A stretch of 61,732 nucleotides of DNA. Source: a bacterium (GTDB taxonomy: Bacteria > Hydrothermota > Tepidihabitantia > B3-TA06). The stretch's first letter is position 1. Every line of letters begins with the position of its first letter. This document shows, piece by piece, positions 18,081 through 27,424 of the stretch. Below the pieces are notes generated by a model. The model did no database searches. It was not told the DNA's origin and worked only from the letters and a program-made list of their open reading frames with translations. Position numbers and translations under genes: made by a program. The stretch spans positions 1 through 61,732 of the forward strand of contig JAAYVC010000006.1 in NCBI GenBank assembly GCA_012517375.1, written 5' to 3'.

Positions 18081-19190
18081 ATGAAAAGTGAACGCAAAGT
18101 ATTGATTGGTATGAGCGGAGGGGTGGACTCTTCAGTTGCTGCATATCTACTTAAAGAACAAGGATTCGAAGTCAACGGATTCACCTTGCGCATGTGGTCA
18201 GAAGAAGGAAAATGCTGTTCAAGAGACGCTATTGAGGCGGCTGTCGAAGTCTCGAGAAAACTGGGCATACCGCATTCCATAATCGACGTGCGCAAGCAGT
18301 TTGAGAACGAAGTTGTAGAATATTTTCTTGACGAATACAGGAACGGCAGGACCCCAAACCCTTGCGCGGTATGCAATGAACGCATCCGGTTCGGGCTGTT
18401 CTGGGACAATTTCGAACGTTTCGGTGCCGATTATCTCTCAACCGGTCACTATGCAAAAATAACATCCCAAATAAAATCTTCGATTTTGCCCGGCGTCCCC
18501 GAATCTTCTAAAAATCAGGAATATTCCCTCACAAAGGCAGCCGACCTCCGCAAATCGCAGGAGTATTTTCTGGCTCTCATTCCCAAATCGAGGCTTTCCA
18601 GACTCATCTTTCCATTGGGTGATCTGATGAAATCCGATGTTAAAAAAATCGCAACCGATGAGAAACTGCCCTGTATAAGCCGCGAAAGTCAGGATATTTG
18701 CTTCATACCTGACGGCGATACGCAGGGATTTCTCAAAAAACATCTTGGTGAAAAGGAAGGCGAGATCGTTGACCTTGAAGGCAACATCCTCGGCTCTCAC
18801 AAGGGAATCTGGTTTCACACCGTCGGCCAGCGCAAAGGGCTCGGTATAGCAGTGGGTGAACCCTTGTTCGTAGTGCGGCTCGACCCTGTAAGCAATCGCG
18901 TAATCGTAGGTCCGCGTTCGGCGCTCTGCGGCACTTGCTTCAAGATAACCCGCATTAACCGTTTTACCGATATGGACTTATCATCCATCCGCCTCTCCTG
19001 CAAGATACGCTACGCAACCCCCCAGGTTCCGTGCCGTCTGGAATCGGACAAGGTGCTGCTCGACCGTGAACTCGAAGCCATAACGCCGGGTCAGCTTGCC
19101 GTCATCTACCACGAGGAGAGGGTCGTGATGGCAGGCACCATCTCTTGCGATATGCAACAAAACGGTAATCCAAGCATTTCACCAATCTAA
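18081..19190 (+). CDS. mnmA: tRNA-specific 2-thiouridylase MnmA
   Basis: Puts sulfur on U34 of Lys, Glu and Gln tRNAs. PP-loop GMSGGVDSS at residues 10-18; catalytic cysteine in NPCAVCN (C98) and the second cysteine in DICFIPDGD (C207); GHYAK after the first cysteine. C-terminal beta-barrel domains are present. 369 residues, normal length. No clear Shine-Dalgarno site and no good promoter was seen upstream; the 77-base gap to pepA would also allow co-transcription. A T9 run follows the stop codon directly. Confidence 0.93.
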   Translation: MKSERKVLIGMSGGVDSSVAAYLLKEQGFEVNGFTLRMWSEEGKCCSRDAIEAAVEVSRKLGIPHSIIDVRKQFENEVVEYFLDEYRNGRTPNPCAVCNERIRFGLFWDNFERFGADYLSTGHYAKITSQIKSSILPGVPESSKNQEYSLTKAADLRKSQEYFLALIPKSRLSRLIFPLGDLMKSDVKKIATDEKLPCISRESQDICFIPDGDTQGFLKKHLGEKEGEIVDLEGNILGSHKGIWFHTVGQRKGLGIAVGEPLFVVRLDPVSNRVIVGPRSALCGTCFKITRINRFTDMDLSSIRLSCKIRYATPQVPCRLESDKVLLDRELEAITPGQLAVIYHEERVVMAGTISCDMQQNGNPSISPI

Positions 19191-19267
19191 GATTTTTTTT
19201 TCGAATACACAGATTAACAAGATATCTAGATAACAAACCTTTATCTTGAGATTTATCTTTACGACTC

Positions 19268-19295
19268 TTGACTAACCTTAAATTTCTGCTAAACT
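19268..19295 (+). promoter_or_regulatory. Promoter of pheT, leaderless type
   Basis: TTGACT (19268-19273), 16-base spacer, TAAACT (19290-19295). The pheT ATG begins 6 bases after the -10 box. An AGGG at 19297-19300 is too close to the ATG to be a normal ribosome site. Confidence 0.72.
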
Positions 19296-19301
19296 TAGGG
19301 T

Positions 19302-21659
19302 ATGAGATTACCTTTACGTTTACTCGAAGAATTGACTGGGACCGCGCATTCGGCGCATACGGTTGCCCACTATTTAAGCAAGGTCGGATTTCCCGTAGAA
19401 GAAATAATCGAGCTCCTTCCTTTTGACCCGCAGGTCAAAACTGCAATGGTTGAAGGCGTTGTTGAAAGACTCGATGATGGAATTATCGTTACTGTTGAAT
19501 GCGGGGAAGAGCGGTTTCATGCATATTCTCACACAGAAATCGCTTCAGAAGGCATTATCGCGATTGCCTTTGAAGGTAGCCCTATCGTAAAGGAAAATCT
19601 TGGAGGCAGGGATGGCGTATCAGCGGTGGTGGTTACAGAAAAGGACTTGGGGCTTGATGATGACTATCCGGTTATTTTGCCCGTGGGGACCCAGACGGGC
19701 TTACCGCTGGCCGAAGTCATTGAAAGTACTGTTCTTAATGTTGAAATTACACCCAACAGGGGCGACCTTTATTCGCTTTACGGGCTTGCGAGAGAATTAT
19801 CACCATTAATAGGCGAGAGTTTTAATGTTCCTTCGGCGCCTTTGCTGGACATAGTCAAGAAAGAACATAACTTCAAGCTGAGCATTGAAGCGGACGAAGA
19901 CATCAGACAGTATTACGGATTTCTTATCGAGGGTGTGAAGATACAGCCGTCTCCATTCTGGTTGAGATGGAGGCTTCATGCATTCGGAGCAAGACCGGTG
20001 AACAACATTGTAGATATTTCCAATTATGTGATGTTTATTACCGGTCAGCCCCTTCACGCCTTTGATGCATCCGTAATCAGGGGCGGACGTGTTCGAGTGA
20101 GAAGGGCAAAGGAGCTTGAAAAAATAACGGCAATCGACCATAAGACTTATGAACTATCACCGCATTGCCTGCTTATTGCTGATGAGGATCATCCTCTGGC
20201 GATTGCCGGCATCATGGGAGGAGAGGGTTCTGAAGTTAACGCGGGCACAAAGAGGATTTTCCTCGAATCCGCGGAGTTCGTTCCACAGCCCATAAGATTC
20301 GGGATTGGCGCTACAGGACTGCAGAGCGATTCGAGCAAGCGCTTTGCAGCCGGTATAGATGGCGCTATAACGCGTGATGCCGCCTTGGTATTCATCGATA
20401 TGCTTCAGGATATTCTGGCCGACGCTACCGTATCTGGAGAACTTGCCTGGGGCAGTTTTATAGAAAAAGATACTGTCACTCTCGCGGGCGAAAAGCTTGA
20501 TTCATATGCGAGTACCGGAATCGACCTCAAAAAGGAGTCGAGAAACCTTGAGCTTATAGGTTTCAAGGTCGAGATAACTGGAAAAACCCTCTTTGCAAAA
20601 GTTCCTTCACACCGAAACGATTTGCTTGAGGATGTGGATCTTATCGAAGAAATATTAAGACTCAGGGGTTACGATGATCTTCCATCAAGATTTATTATTA
20701 AGACCAATTCACCAGGCAAAACTCACGAACTATCACGTTTTTTGAACCATCTTCGCAGTTTTCTTTCCGGTCTCGGACTGAGTGAAACCTACTCCTTGAC
20801 TTTTTTATCAAAGAAGGAAATCGAGGACGAGTTTGCCGGTGAGACGATAGAACTCACGAACCCCCTTTCGGAAAGAATGAGTGTCATGAGGCCTTCCCTT
20901 GCATCCGGATTGCTAGCGATAGCATCCAACAATATCCGTTTCGGCGAAGAAAACCTTGCTTTGTATGAAATCGGCAACGTATTCAGCAAAAAGGATCCCG
21001 ATTCGCAGGAAATGCTTCGCCTTGGAATTCTTTTGTGCGGCAAAAGCGAACCATTGTCATGGGATAGAGCGCCTCGAAATGTGGATTTTTTTGATATCAA
21101 AGGCATTGTCGAGATGCTTTGCATTCATTTCGGACTGAACCCTGACGAAATGATGTTTGAAGCAACAACCAAGTCATTTTATACAAGCGAGGCATGTTCC
21201 CTAACAGTGAATGGCTGTTATCATGGAATTTTCGGCAAGGTTGCTCCACAATACCTTGAAAAGGCTGGAATCTCAGAAGATATTTTTTATGCTGAATTGG
21301 ACTTATCCGAGCTATATAAGCTTTTTTCTAAAAAGTACTTGTATAAACCATTGTCTAGATTCCATTCAACTGAGAGAGATTTAGCCTTGCTTCTCGATGC
21401 AAGTGTAGTTGCTCAGCAAGTTATGCAATTTGTGCAAAGAGAGGCAGGTGATATTTGCGCGGGAGTAGACATCTTTGATAATTATTCGGGCAAGCCTCTT
21501 GCTGAAGGCAAACGTAATCTTGGACTAAGGCTTTTATTCGTGCCTAAAAATCGAAATTTTTCTAAAGATGAACTGGACGGGATTATGTCAGATTTGTCCG
21601 AAAAGGTTGCCGTTAAGTTCAACGCGCAAATAAGAGGAAGAGAAGGAGATGGAAACTGA
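19302..21659 (+). CDS. pheT: Phenylalanine-tRNA ligase beta subunit
   Basis: Beta subunit of the (alpha-beta)2 phenylalanyl-tRNA synthetase, 785 residues, full length. An N-terminal tRNA-binding OB-like region, the B3/B4 editing region with QSDSSKRFAAGID, B5 and the core domain, and a C-terminal ferredoxin-fold anticodon-binding domain starting near SRFHSTERDLALL. pheS is not next to it, which is unusual because pheST is normally an operon. First gene of the cluster reaching lon. The stop overlaps the next small gene. Confidence 0.93.
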   Translation: MRLPLRLLEELTGTAHSAHTVAHYLSKVGFPVEEIIELLPFDPQVKTAMVEGVVERLDDGIIVTVECGEERFHAYSHTEIASEGIIAIAFEGSPIVKENLGGRDGVSAVVVTEKDLGLDDDYPVILPVGTQTGLPLAEVIESTVLNVEITPNRGDLYSLYGLARELSPLIGESFNVPSAPLLDIVKKEHNFKLSIEADEDIRQYYGFLIEGVKIQPSPFWLRWRLHAFGARPVNNIVDISNYVMFITGQPLHAFDASVIRGGRVRVRRAKELEKITAIDHKTYELSPHCLLIADEDHPLAIAGIMGGEGSEVNAGTKRIFLESAEFVPQPIRFGIGATGLQSDSSKRFAAGIDGAITRDAALVFIDMLQDILADATVSGELAWGSFIEKDTVTLAGEKLDSYASTGIDLKKESRNLELIGFKVEITGKTLFAKVPSHRNDLLEDVDLIEEILRLRGYDDLPSRFIIKTNSPGKTHELSRFLNHLRSFLSGLGLSETYSLTFLSKKEIEDEFAGETIELTNPLSERMSVMRPSLASGLLAIASNNIRFGEENLALYEIGNVFSKKDPDSQEMLRLGILLCGKSEPLSWDRAPRNVDFFDIKGIVEMLCIHFGLNPDEMMFEATTKSFYTSEACSLTVNGCYHGIFGKVAPQYLEKAGISEDIFYAELDLSELYKLFSKKYLYKPLSRFHSTERDLALLLDASVVAQQVMQFVQREAGDICAGVDIFDNYSGKPLAEGKRNLGLRLLFVPKNRNFSKDELDGIMSDLSEKVAVKFNAQIRGREGDGN

Positions 21660-21816
21660 ATTTACCCGGCTTGAAAATGCAGTAAGGGTATTAATTCAGC
21701 GTGTTCGGGAACTGGAAAAAGAGAAAGCGAGACTGGAAGCAGAAATTGGCGATTTGGAACGCCTGAGAAAGAAAGCTTCAGAACGTCTCGCATTAATACT
21801 GGAAAGACTGGAATAA
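21649..21816 (+). CDS. 55-residue coiled-coil protein, ZapB-like
   Basis: A short gene whose ATG lies inside the end of pheT (11-base overlap) behind AGAAGGAG. The product is one continuous Leu/Glu/Arg heptad helix (VRELEKEKARLEAEIGDLER and onward), with no other domain. Its place directly before zapA suggests a ZapB-like partner in cell division; that is inference from context because any short coiled coil would look similar. Confidence 0.7.
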   Translation: METEFTRLENAVRVLIQRVRELEKEKARLEAEIGDLERLRKKASERLALILERLE

Positions 21817-21837
21817 CCTAGATGGGATTTGAGCTTA

Positions 21838-22104
21838 ATGCCAATAGATAAGATAACCATATCCGGCCACGAAATACAGGTGCGCCACGATACTTCTGTA
21901 GAGAGGCTTGAGCGTCTTGCTTCGTGGATTGATAAGTTAATACGCGAGAAGAAAGAAAAGTTCGGCAACATTTCAATGATGCGATCGGTGCTTCTGGTGA
22001 CTCTGGATTTAGCCGAACAACTTGATTCTAAGCGTCTTACGGTTGAAAAAGAAATTGCCGAGAGGGCTCAACATCTCATCAAGGAAATAGAAGAGGTAAT
22101 TTAG
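21838..22104 (+). CDS. zapA: Cell division protein ZapA
   Basis: Small FtsZ-ring-associated protein. N-terminal beta hairpin (KITISGHEIQVR) and a long helix continuing to the end match ZapA; the ERLERLASWIDKLIRE stretch corresponds to the conserved dimer region. The ATG at 21838 gives 88 residues; a TTG nine bases upstream in frame is an alternative. It sits between a ZapB-like gene and 6S RNA, the same zapA-ssrS order as in Proteobacteria. Confidence 0.85.
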   Translation: MPIDKITISGHEIQVRHDTSVERLERLASWIDKLIREKKEKFGNISMMRSVLLVTLDLAEQLDSKRLTVEKEIAERAQHLIKEIEEVI

Positions 22105-22274
22105 CCCCCTGCCGTGTGCGTGATGGCGGCTTTTGTCTTGAGCCAACGCTCAAGGATTGGGGCGAGGACCCTACGAATTGAGAGCTCAGATATGAGCTTT
22201 CAGGAATGGGTATTCCGACCCCCTCCGTAATTCTTGGGTTCAAAGACACCCGTTTCCACGGCACGGCGGAGGGC
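22104..22274 (+). ncRNA. ssrS: 6S RNA
   Basis: The 171-base stretch between zapA and rny has no good reading frame and closes on itself: GCCCCCTGCCGTGT at the 5' side pairs with CACGGCGGAGGGC at the 3' side (22262-22274), about 13 pairs with one mismatch. This terminal stem is the usual 6S consensus. The middle can form a largely open helix flanked by short stems (such as GAGCTC...GAGCTT and GGAATGGGTATTCC). 6S RNA binds sigma-70 RNA polymerase. The zapA neighbour supports the call. No promoter of the local type is seen before it, so it may be processed from the long transcript. Confidence 0.85.
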
Positions 22275-22288
22275 ATACCGGAGGAGCG

Positions 22289-23848
22289 ATGACAACAATG
22301 ACGATTCTTATTATTTCGGGCACGGCTCTTGTAGCCTTCCTTTTAGGATTTTTTCTGTTTCAGGTGATGAGAATAAGAAGTATAGCAAACTCAAAGGTAA
22401 GGGCCGCTCAGATTATAAAGGATGCCGAAAAGGAGGTCGAAAATCTCCTTAAGGCTGCCGATGTAGAAGCCAAAGAGCGCTGGTTAAAAGCCAGGGAAAA
22501 GCTTGAAAAACAATTTTCTCTTGAAAGAAAGGAACTTGACAAACAATCGAAAAAGATAACCGAGAGGGAAGTGATACTCGAGAGACGAAGCCATTACCTT
22601 ACCGAACGAGAGAGCGCCCTTATCCGCAACGAGAAATATCTTGCGAATCTAGAGAAGATTCTTAAAACCAAGATGGAAAGATATGATCAGCTTATCGAAG
22701 AAGAAAACCGAAGGCTCGAAAGCATATCGCTCATCAGCAAGGAAAAAGCCAAAACCGAGCTACTTGCCAATTTGAGAAGACAGGCCGATCTTGAGGCCAT
22801 TCAGATGGTTAAGGATATTAAAGATCATGCACGCCAGGATGCTGAAAGAGCAGCCAAGGAAATAGTTTCCCAGGCTATTCAAAAGGTTTCTCTTTCTCAC
22901 TGGGCTGAGACGACAGTGTCTGTAGTCGAGCTGCCTTCTGAAGAACTCAAGGGTCGAATAATTGGACGTGAAGGTCGAAATATCAGGACGTTCGAGACTC
23001 TTACTGGCGTTGAGGTTCTTGTGGATGACACGCCAGGCGCCGTAATTATCTCGGCCTTCGATCCTTTGAGGCGTGAAAAAGCCAAAGTCACTCTGGAAAG
23101 ACTAATCGTTGACGGCAGAATACATCCCGCTCGAATTGAGGAAATCTATAATGAGGTCGACAAGGAACTGCTTGAACACATTAGGATCACAGGTGAAGAA
23201 ACCACGGCCGAGTTCGGCATCATAGGGCTTAACGAGGAGTTATATAACTACATAGGAAAAATGAAGTATCGCTACAGCTACGGACAGAATCTGCTTCAAC
23301 ATTCGAGAGAAGTTGCAAATCTTTGCATGCATATGGCAAGCGAACTGAAACTTGATACGCAACTGGCTGTAAGAGCCGGTCTCATGCATGATATAGGCAA
23401 GGTTGCGGACTCCAACATCGAAGGTCCCCATGCGGAGATAGGAGCGCGCATAGTGAGTCAGTACGGAGAAGACCCGTTGGTTATTAATGCGGTCGCTTCC
23501 CATCACGAGGAAGTATCTATGGATAGTGCGTATTCGTTCATTGTTGCCGCCGCTGACGCCATATCGGGTTCTCGTCCAGGGGCCCGCAGAGAAACCCTTG
23601 AGGCTTATCTTAAAAGACTTGAGAGGCTTGAAAATATTGCTACCAGTTTTGAAGGCGTAGAGAAAGCGTATGCCATACAAGCTGGCCGCGAGCTGCGCGT
23701 TCTTGTTCAGCCTGAGGTCGTTTCCGATCTCGAAGTAGAAGAGATGAGTCACAAGATTGCAAGACAGATCCAAACCGAACTTCAATATCCAGGTTATATT
23801 AAAGTCGTAGTGATCAGGGAGGTTCGGAACGTGGAATATGCTAAATAA
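22289..23848 (+). CDS. rny: Ribonuclease Y
   Basis: Membrane-anchored endoribonuclease that starts mRNA decay. Residues ~4-25 form one membrane helix; a long charged coiled coil follows (to ~200); a KH domain has the GRIIGREGRNIR loop; the HD domain contains MHDIGKVAD and a downstream HHEE. 519 residues is typical. GGAGGAG lies before the ATG, immediately after the 6S RNA. Its 3' end overlaps the next gene by 11 bases. Confidence 0.95.
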   Translation: MTTMTILIISGTALVAFLLGFFLFQVMRIRSIANSKVRAAQIIKDAEKEVENLLKAADVEAKERWLKAREKLEKQFSLERKELDKQSKKITEREVILERRSHYLTERESALIRNEKYLANLEKILKTKMERYDQLIEEENRRLESISLISKEKAKTELLANLRRQADLEAIQMVKDIKDHARQDAERAAKEIVSQAIQKVSLSHWAETTVSVVELPSEELKGRIIGREGRNIRTFETLTGVEVLVDDTPGAVIISAFDPLRREKAKVTLERLIVDGRIHPARIEEIYNEVDKELLEHIRITGEETTAEFGIIGLNEELYNYIGKMKYRYSYGQNLLQHSREVANLCMHMASELKLDTQLAVRAGLMHDIGKVADSNIEGPHAEIGARIVSQYGEDPLVINAVASHHEEVSMDSAYSFIVAAADAISGSRPGARRETLEAYLKRLERLENIATSFEGVEKAYAIQAGRELRVLVQPEVVSDLEVEEMSHKIARQIQTELQYPGYIKVVVIREVRNVEYAK

Positions 23849-24641
23849 TGATTTCTCAGGGATTGTAACTCTAACGACAGATTTCGGACAGGAGGACGGT
23901 TATGCGGGGACGATGAAAGGAGTCATTCTTAATCAAGCTCCGCAAACCTGTATCGTAGATATATCACACAACATTCCGGCCTTTAACCTGCGACAGGCAT
24001 TTATTGTTCTTAATGCAGCGTTCGTGTATTTTCCTAAGGGTACTATTCATGTCATGATTGTTGACCCCGGGGTCGGCTCCTCCCGCCGGCACATACTAGT
24101 TCATGCCGCAGGCCACTACTTTATAGGTCCGGATAACGGTGTTCTAGGCAGGATAGCGAAGCTTCATAATGGACAAACTTGGGCAATGGATTTCACAAGT
24201 ATTGGTATTACAAGCGCTTCAAGCACATTCCACGGAAGGGATGTTTACGCCGTCGCCGCAGGCAAGATTCTGAATCTAGGATATCGGCAGCTTGTGACCG
24301 GGTTTATCGATCCGGTTTTACTCGCCCTACCAGAACCTGTAAAAACAAAAACCGGTTTCGATGGAGAGATACTATATATTGATAATTTCGGGAACCTGGT
24401 GTCCAACCTTCGTAAGGAACACCTCACGAATAACTCAACACTGGTCATTAAGGATGCTATTGTTCCAATCGTGGAATATTACTCTCAGTTGGATTTCACC
24501 GCTCCAGGTGCATTGTTGAACAGCTGGGGCTACATTGAGATATGTGTTAAAGAGGCGCAAGCCTCATTAATGTTGGGCGTTACAATAGGAGAAAAGATTT
24601 CGATTGTAAACTCCAATATAACGGAGGAGAAAAAGAAATGA
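23838..24641 (+). CDS. SAM hydroxide adenosyltransferase family (DUF62)
   Basis: Belongs to the fluorinase/chlorinase-like DUF62 family; bacterial and archaeal members hydrolyse S-adenosylmethionine to adenosine and methionine. The N-terminal TLTTDFGQEDGYAGTMKG, VDPGVGSSRR and the GPDNGVLG and FHGRDVYA motifs are all present. Physiological role unclear. It overlaps rny by 11 bases and hsp20 by four (ATGA), so it is translated with both. Confidence 0.88.
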   Translation: MLNNDFSGIVTLTTDFGQEDGYAGTMKGVILNQAPQTCIVDISHNIPAFNLRQAFIVLNAAFVYFPKGTIHVMIVDPGVGSSRRHILVHAAGHYFIGPDNGVLGRIAKLHNGQTWAMDFTSIGITSASSTFHGRDVYAVAAGKILNLGYRQLVTGFIDPVLLALPEPVKTKTGFDGEILYIDNFGNLVSNLRKEHLTNNSTLVIKDAIVPIVEYYSQLDFTAPGALLNSWGYIEICVKEAQASLMLGVTIGEKISIVNSNITEEKKK

Positions 24642-25018
24642 GAAAGGGTCAAGTATACTTCTTTGTTAACGATTCCATGGTAAGGGGTGAGGATGAGAAC
24701 TTTCCAAGAGTAGATCTATTCCTGACTAAAGAAGAGGTTTATCTTATAGCGGAGGTCCCAGGTGTTTCGGACAAGGTGCTGGATGTTAAAATACTCAAAG
24801 AGCGGGTAGAGATTCGAGGCGTAAGACACGAGCCTGAATCATGCGCGTCTGCGACTCAGTTTTACAAACTGGAGTCCTTTTACGGCACATTTGAGCGCAA
24901 GATTGTCCTGCCTTGTGAAGTAGACCCTTCACAAGCGCAGGTAAAATTGAAAGACGGTATTCTTGAGATTAGGATTCCGAGGCATGTTCCGCGGATAGTA
25001 GAGATTCCGGTAGAATAA
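24638..25018 (+). CDS. Hsp20/alpha-crystallin small heat-shock protein
   Basis: ATP-independent holding chaperone, 126 residues. The alpha-crystallin domain runs from VDLFLTKEEVYLIAEVPGV to the end, with the LKDGILEIRIP (G-I-L) motif near residue 110; the N-terminal arm is short. ATGA overlap with the upstream gene, 11 bases before lon. Pairing a holding chaperone with a protease on one mRNA fits a protein-quality-control role. Confidence 0.9.
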   Translation: MRKGQVYFFVNDSMVRGEDENFPRVDLFLTKEEVYLIAEVPGVSDKVLDVKILKERVEIRGVRHEPESCASATQFYKLESFYGTFERKIVLPCEVDPSQAQVKLKDGILEIRIPRHVPRIVEIPVE

Positions 25019-25029
25019 CGAGGTGTATT

Positions 25030-27411
25030 GTGAAAAACGAAACTAGTATAAGCTTTAACGATTCGCTGACGATACCTGAGATATTGCCTATCCTGCCCAT
25101 AAAAGGCGGAGTTATATTTCCCAATCTGGCTACGGGTTTGGCGATTTCGAATCCTTCAATAACAAAGCTGATAGATGACACGCTCTCCTCGCATAAGATA
25201 GTATGCATTGTCACTCAAAGGAACCCTGAAATCGAGAACCCATCACCGGAGGATTTGTTTCAGGTAGGCGTCGTTTCTATGGTTCTGAAGATGAGAAGGT
25301 ATCCTGATGATACACTGCGGATTTTTGTTCAGGGTATGCAGAGGGGGCAGGTAGAAAAGTTCATTCAACGTGAGCCTTATCTTACCGCAAAAGTCAAGAT
25401 CGTAAGGGAGGTTGAAAGCCACGATACGGCCACAGAGGCTCTGATGCGCAACGTAATAGGTTCGTTCCAGAAACTTGTGGCAATGGTTCCATACCTTTCA
25501 GAGGATCTTATGTCCATAGTTCTCAATATCAGAGAACCCAATAAATTGGCCGACTTTGTTGCCTCATACGTAAACTTCGACGTTAGCGAAAAACAGAGCC
25601 TTTTAGAAACCTTTGCCGCCAAGGACAGGCTGAAGAGGCTTGATTCTCTTTTAGCAAAAGAAATAGGAATTCTCGAACTTGGAGTTAAAATAAGGGAACG
25701 CGTCAAGGGTGAAGTAGACAAATCCCAGAGGGAATACTTCTTGCGGGAGCAACTTAAAGCCATAAGAGAGGAGTTGGGTGAATCGGACGAAAGAACCGTT
25801 GAAGTAGAGGAACTCAGGGCTAAGATTGAAGCCAAGAATATGCCCAAGGAGGCCAAGGATACGGCTTTGAAAGAGCTGGACAGACTGCGAATAATGCCTC
25901 CGGCTGCGGCGGAGTATACAGTCGTTCGAACTTATCTGGACTGGCTGCTTGCCCTTCCCTGGGAGGAGTCCACTGAGGACAATCTTGATATCAAGCGCGC
26001 CAGAAAAATTCTTGATGAAGATCATTACGATCTTGAAAAAATCAAGGAACGTCTGCTTGAGTATCTTGCCGTAAGAAAACTCAAACCCGATTCCAAGGGG
26101 CCAATCTTGTGCTTTATTGGCCCTCCCGGCGTCGGTAAAACCTCGCTCGGACGCTCCATTGCGCGTGCGCTTGGCCGGAAGTTTGTTCGTCTTTCGCTCG
26201 GCGGAGTACACGATGAAGCAGAGATCCGCGGTCACCGCAGAACGTACGTAGGAGCGCTTCCTGGAAGGATTCTTCAGAGTATAAGGACTGCAGGTTCCAA
26301 TAATCCCGTTTTCATGCTTGATGAAATAGACAAGGTAGGCGCCGATTTCCGAGGTGATCCGTCTTCCGCTCTTCTGGAAGTTCTTGACCCTGAACAGAAT
26401 TTTTCTTTTTCCGACCACTATCTTGAAGTTCCCTACGATCTCTCAAAGGTCATGTTTATTGCTACGGGTAATGTGCTCCAAACCATAATCCCTGCTCTGC
26501 GCGATCGTATGGAGGTAATCGAGCTTCCAGGATACATAGACGTTGAAAAGCTTGAGATAGCCAAAAACTATCTGGTTCGGCGTCAGCTTGACCAGGTGGG
26601 CCTTAAACCTTCTGATGTCGAGTTTAATGATGAGGCAATACTCGAGATTATCAAAGGCTATACCCGAGAAGCGGGTGTCCGTAATCTCGAAAGGGAGATA
26701 GGTTCAGTTATCCGCAAGATTGCCAGGCGACATGCGGAAGGTAATAAAAGAAAAGTCAAGGTATCAGACTCAAGAAGTATTGCTTCTTTTCTCGGGCCCC
26801 GCAAGTTTTATGCAGAAATAGCTGCAAGAGAGGGGACTGTGGGCGTTTCTACCGGTCTTGCCTGGACGCCTGTAGGCGGCGAGATTCTTTTCATAGAAGC
26901 TACCTGCATGCCCGGTTCAAAAGGTCTTGTGTTGACCGGTTCTCTTGGTGACGTTATGAAGGAGTCGGCTCAAGCGGCATTATCGTTTCTTCGAAGTCAC
27001 TATGAGGAGATAGGACTCGATGAGCTTGACCTTTCTAAAAATGATCTTCATATTCATATACCTTCGGGCGCGATACCGAAAGATGGTCCATCCGCTGGTC
27101 TTGCCTTAACATCTGCGCTTTATTCCTTGTTTTCAGGTAAGGCCATTGATCCCCGTATCGCCATGACAGGAGAGATTACTTTGACCGGCCGCGTACTGCC
27201 CATAGGCGGAGTCAAGGAGAAAGTGCTTGGTGCAAAGAGGGCAGGTATTACAACTATCATTCTTCCTCAGGAGAACAAGAAGGATCTCGACGAGATTCCT
27301 GACCACGTGCGTAAAGGGCTTGATTTCCATTTCGTCAAGACAATAAAGGCGGCCTTAAAGCTCCTGTTCCCGGAAGGTCGTGACATTCCAATAAAAAAAA
27401 TCAAAAAATAG
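25030..27411 (+). CDS. lon: ATP-dependent protease Lon
   Basis: 793 residues, LonA type: N-terminal substrate domain, coiled coil, AAA+ module with Walker A GPPGVGKT at 364-371 and FMLDEIDK Walker B, and the C-terminal peptidase with catalytic Ser688 in KDGPSAG and Lys in GGVKEK (729/731). The start is GTG with GAGGTG five bases upstream. It lies 11 bases after hsp20. Degrades misfolded and regulatory proteins in the cytosol. Confidence 0.96.
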   Translation: MKNETSISFNDSLTIPEILPILPIKGGVIFPNLATGLAISNPSITKLIDDTLSSHKIVCIVTQRNPEIENPSPEDLFQVGVVSMVLKMRRYPDDTLRIFVQGMQRGQVEKFIQREPYLTAKVKIVREVESHDTATEALMRNVIGSFQKLVAMVPYLSEDLMSIVLNIREPNKLADFVASYVNFDVSEKQSLLETFAAKDRLKRLDSLLAKEIGILELGVKIRERVKGEVDKSQREYFLREQLKAIREELGESDERTVEVEELRAKIEAKNMPKEAKDTALKELDRLRIMPPAAAEYTVVRTYLDWLLALPWEESTEDNLDIKRARKILDEDHYDLEKIKERLLEYLAVRKLKPDSKGPILCFIGPPGVGKTSLGRSIARALGRKFVRLSLGGVHDEAEIRGHRRTYVGALPGRILQSIRTAGSNNPVFMLDEIDKVGADFRGDPSSALLEVLDPEQNFSFSDHYLEVPYDLSKVMFIATGNVLQTIIPALRDRMEVIELPGYIDVEKLEIAKNYLVRRQLDQVGLKPSDVEFNDEAILEIIKGYTREAGVRNLEREIGSVIRKIARRHAEGNKRKVKVSDSRSIASFLGPRKFYAEIAAREGTVGVSTGLAWTPVGGEILFIEATCMPGSKGLVLTGSLGDVMKESAQAALSFLRSHYEEIGLDELDLSKNDLHIHIPSGAIPKDGPSAGLALTSALYSLFSGKAIDPRIAMTGEITLTGRVLPIGGVKEKVLGAKRAGITTIILPQENKKDLDEIPDHVRKGLDFHFVKTIKAALKLLFPEGRDIPIKKIKK

Positions 27412-27424
27412 CAGGAGGAAAACC

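Noticed and set aside
23240-23785. 181-codon minus-strand frame
   Set aside because: Antisense to the HD domain of rny; no start signals.
25651-26418. 255-codon open frame on the minus strand
   Set aside because: It lies fully antisense to lon, lacks a ribosome site and shows no domain; codon-usage shadow.
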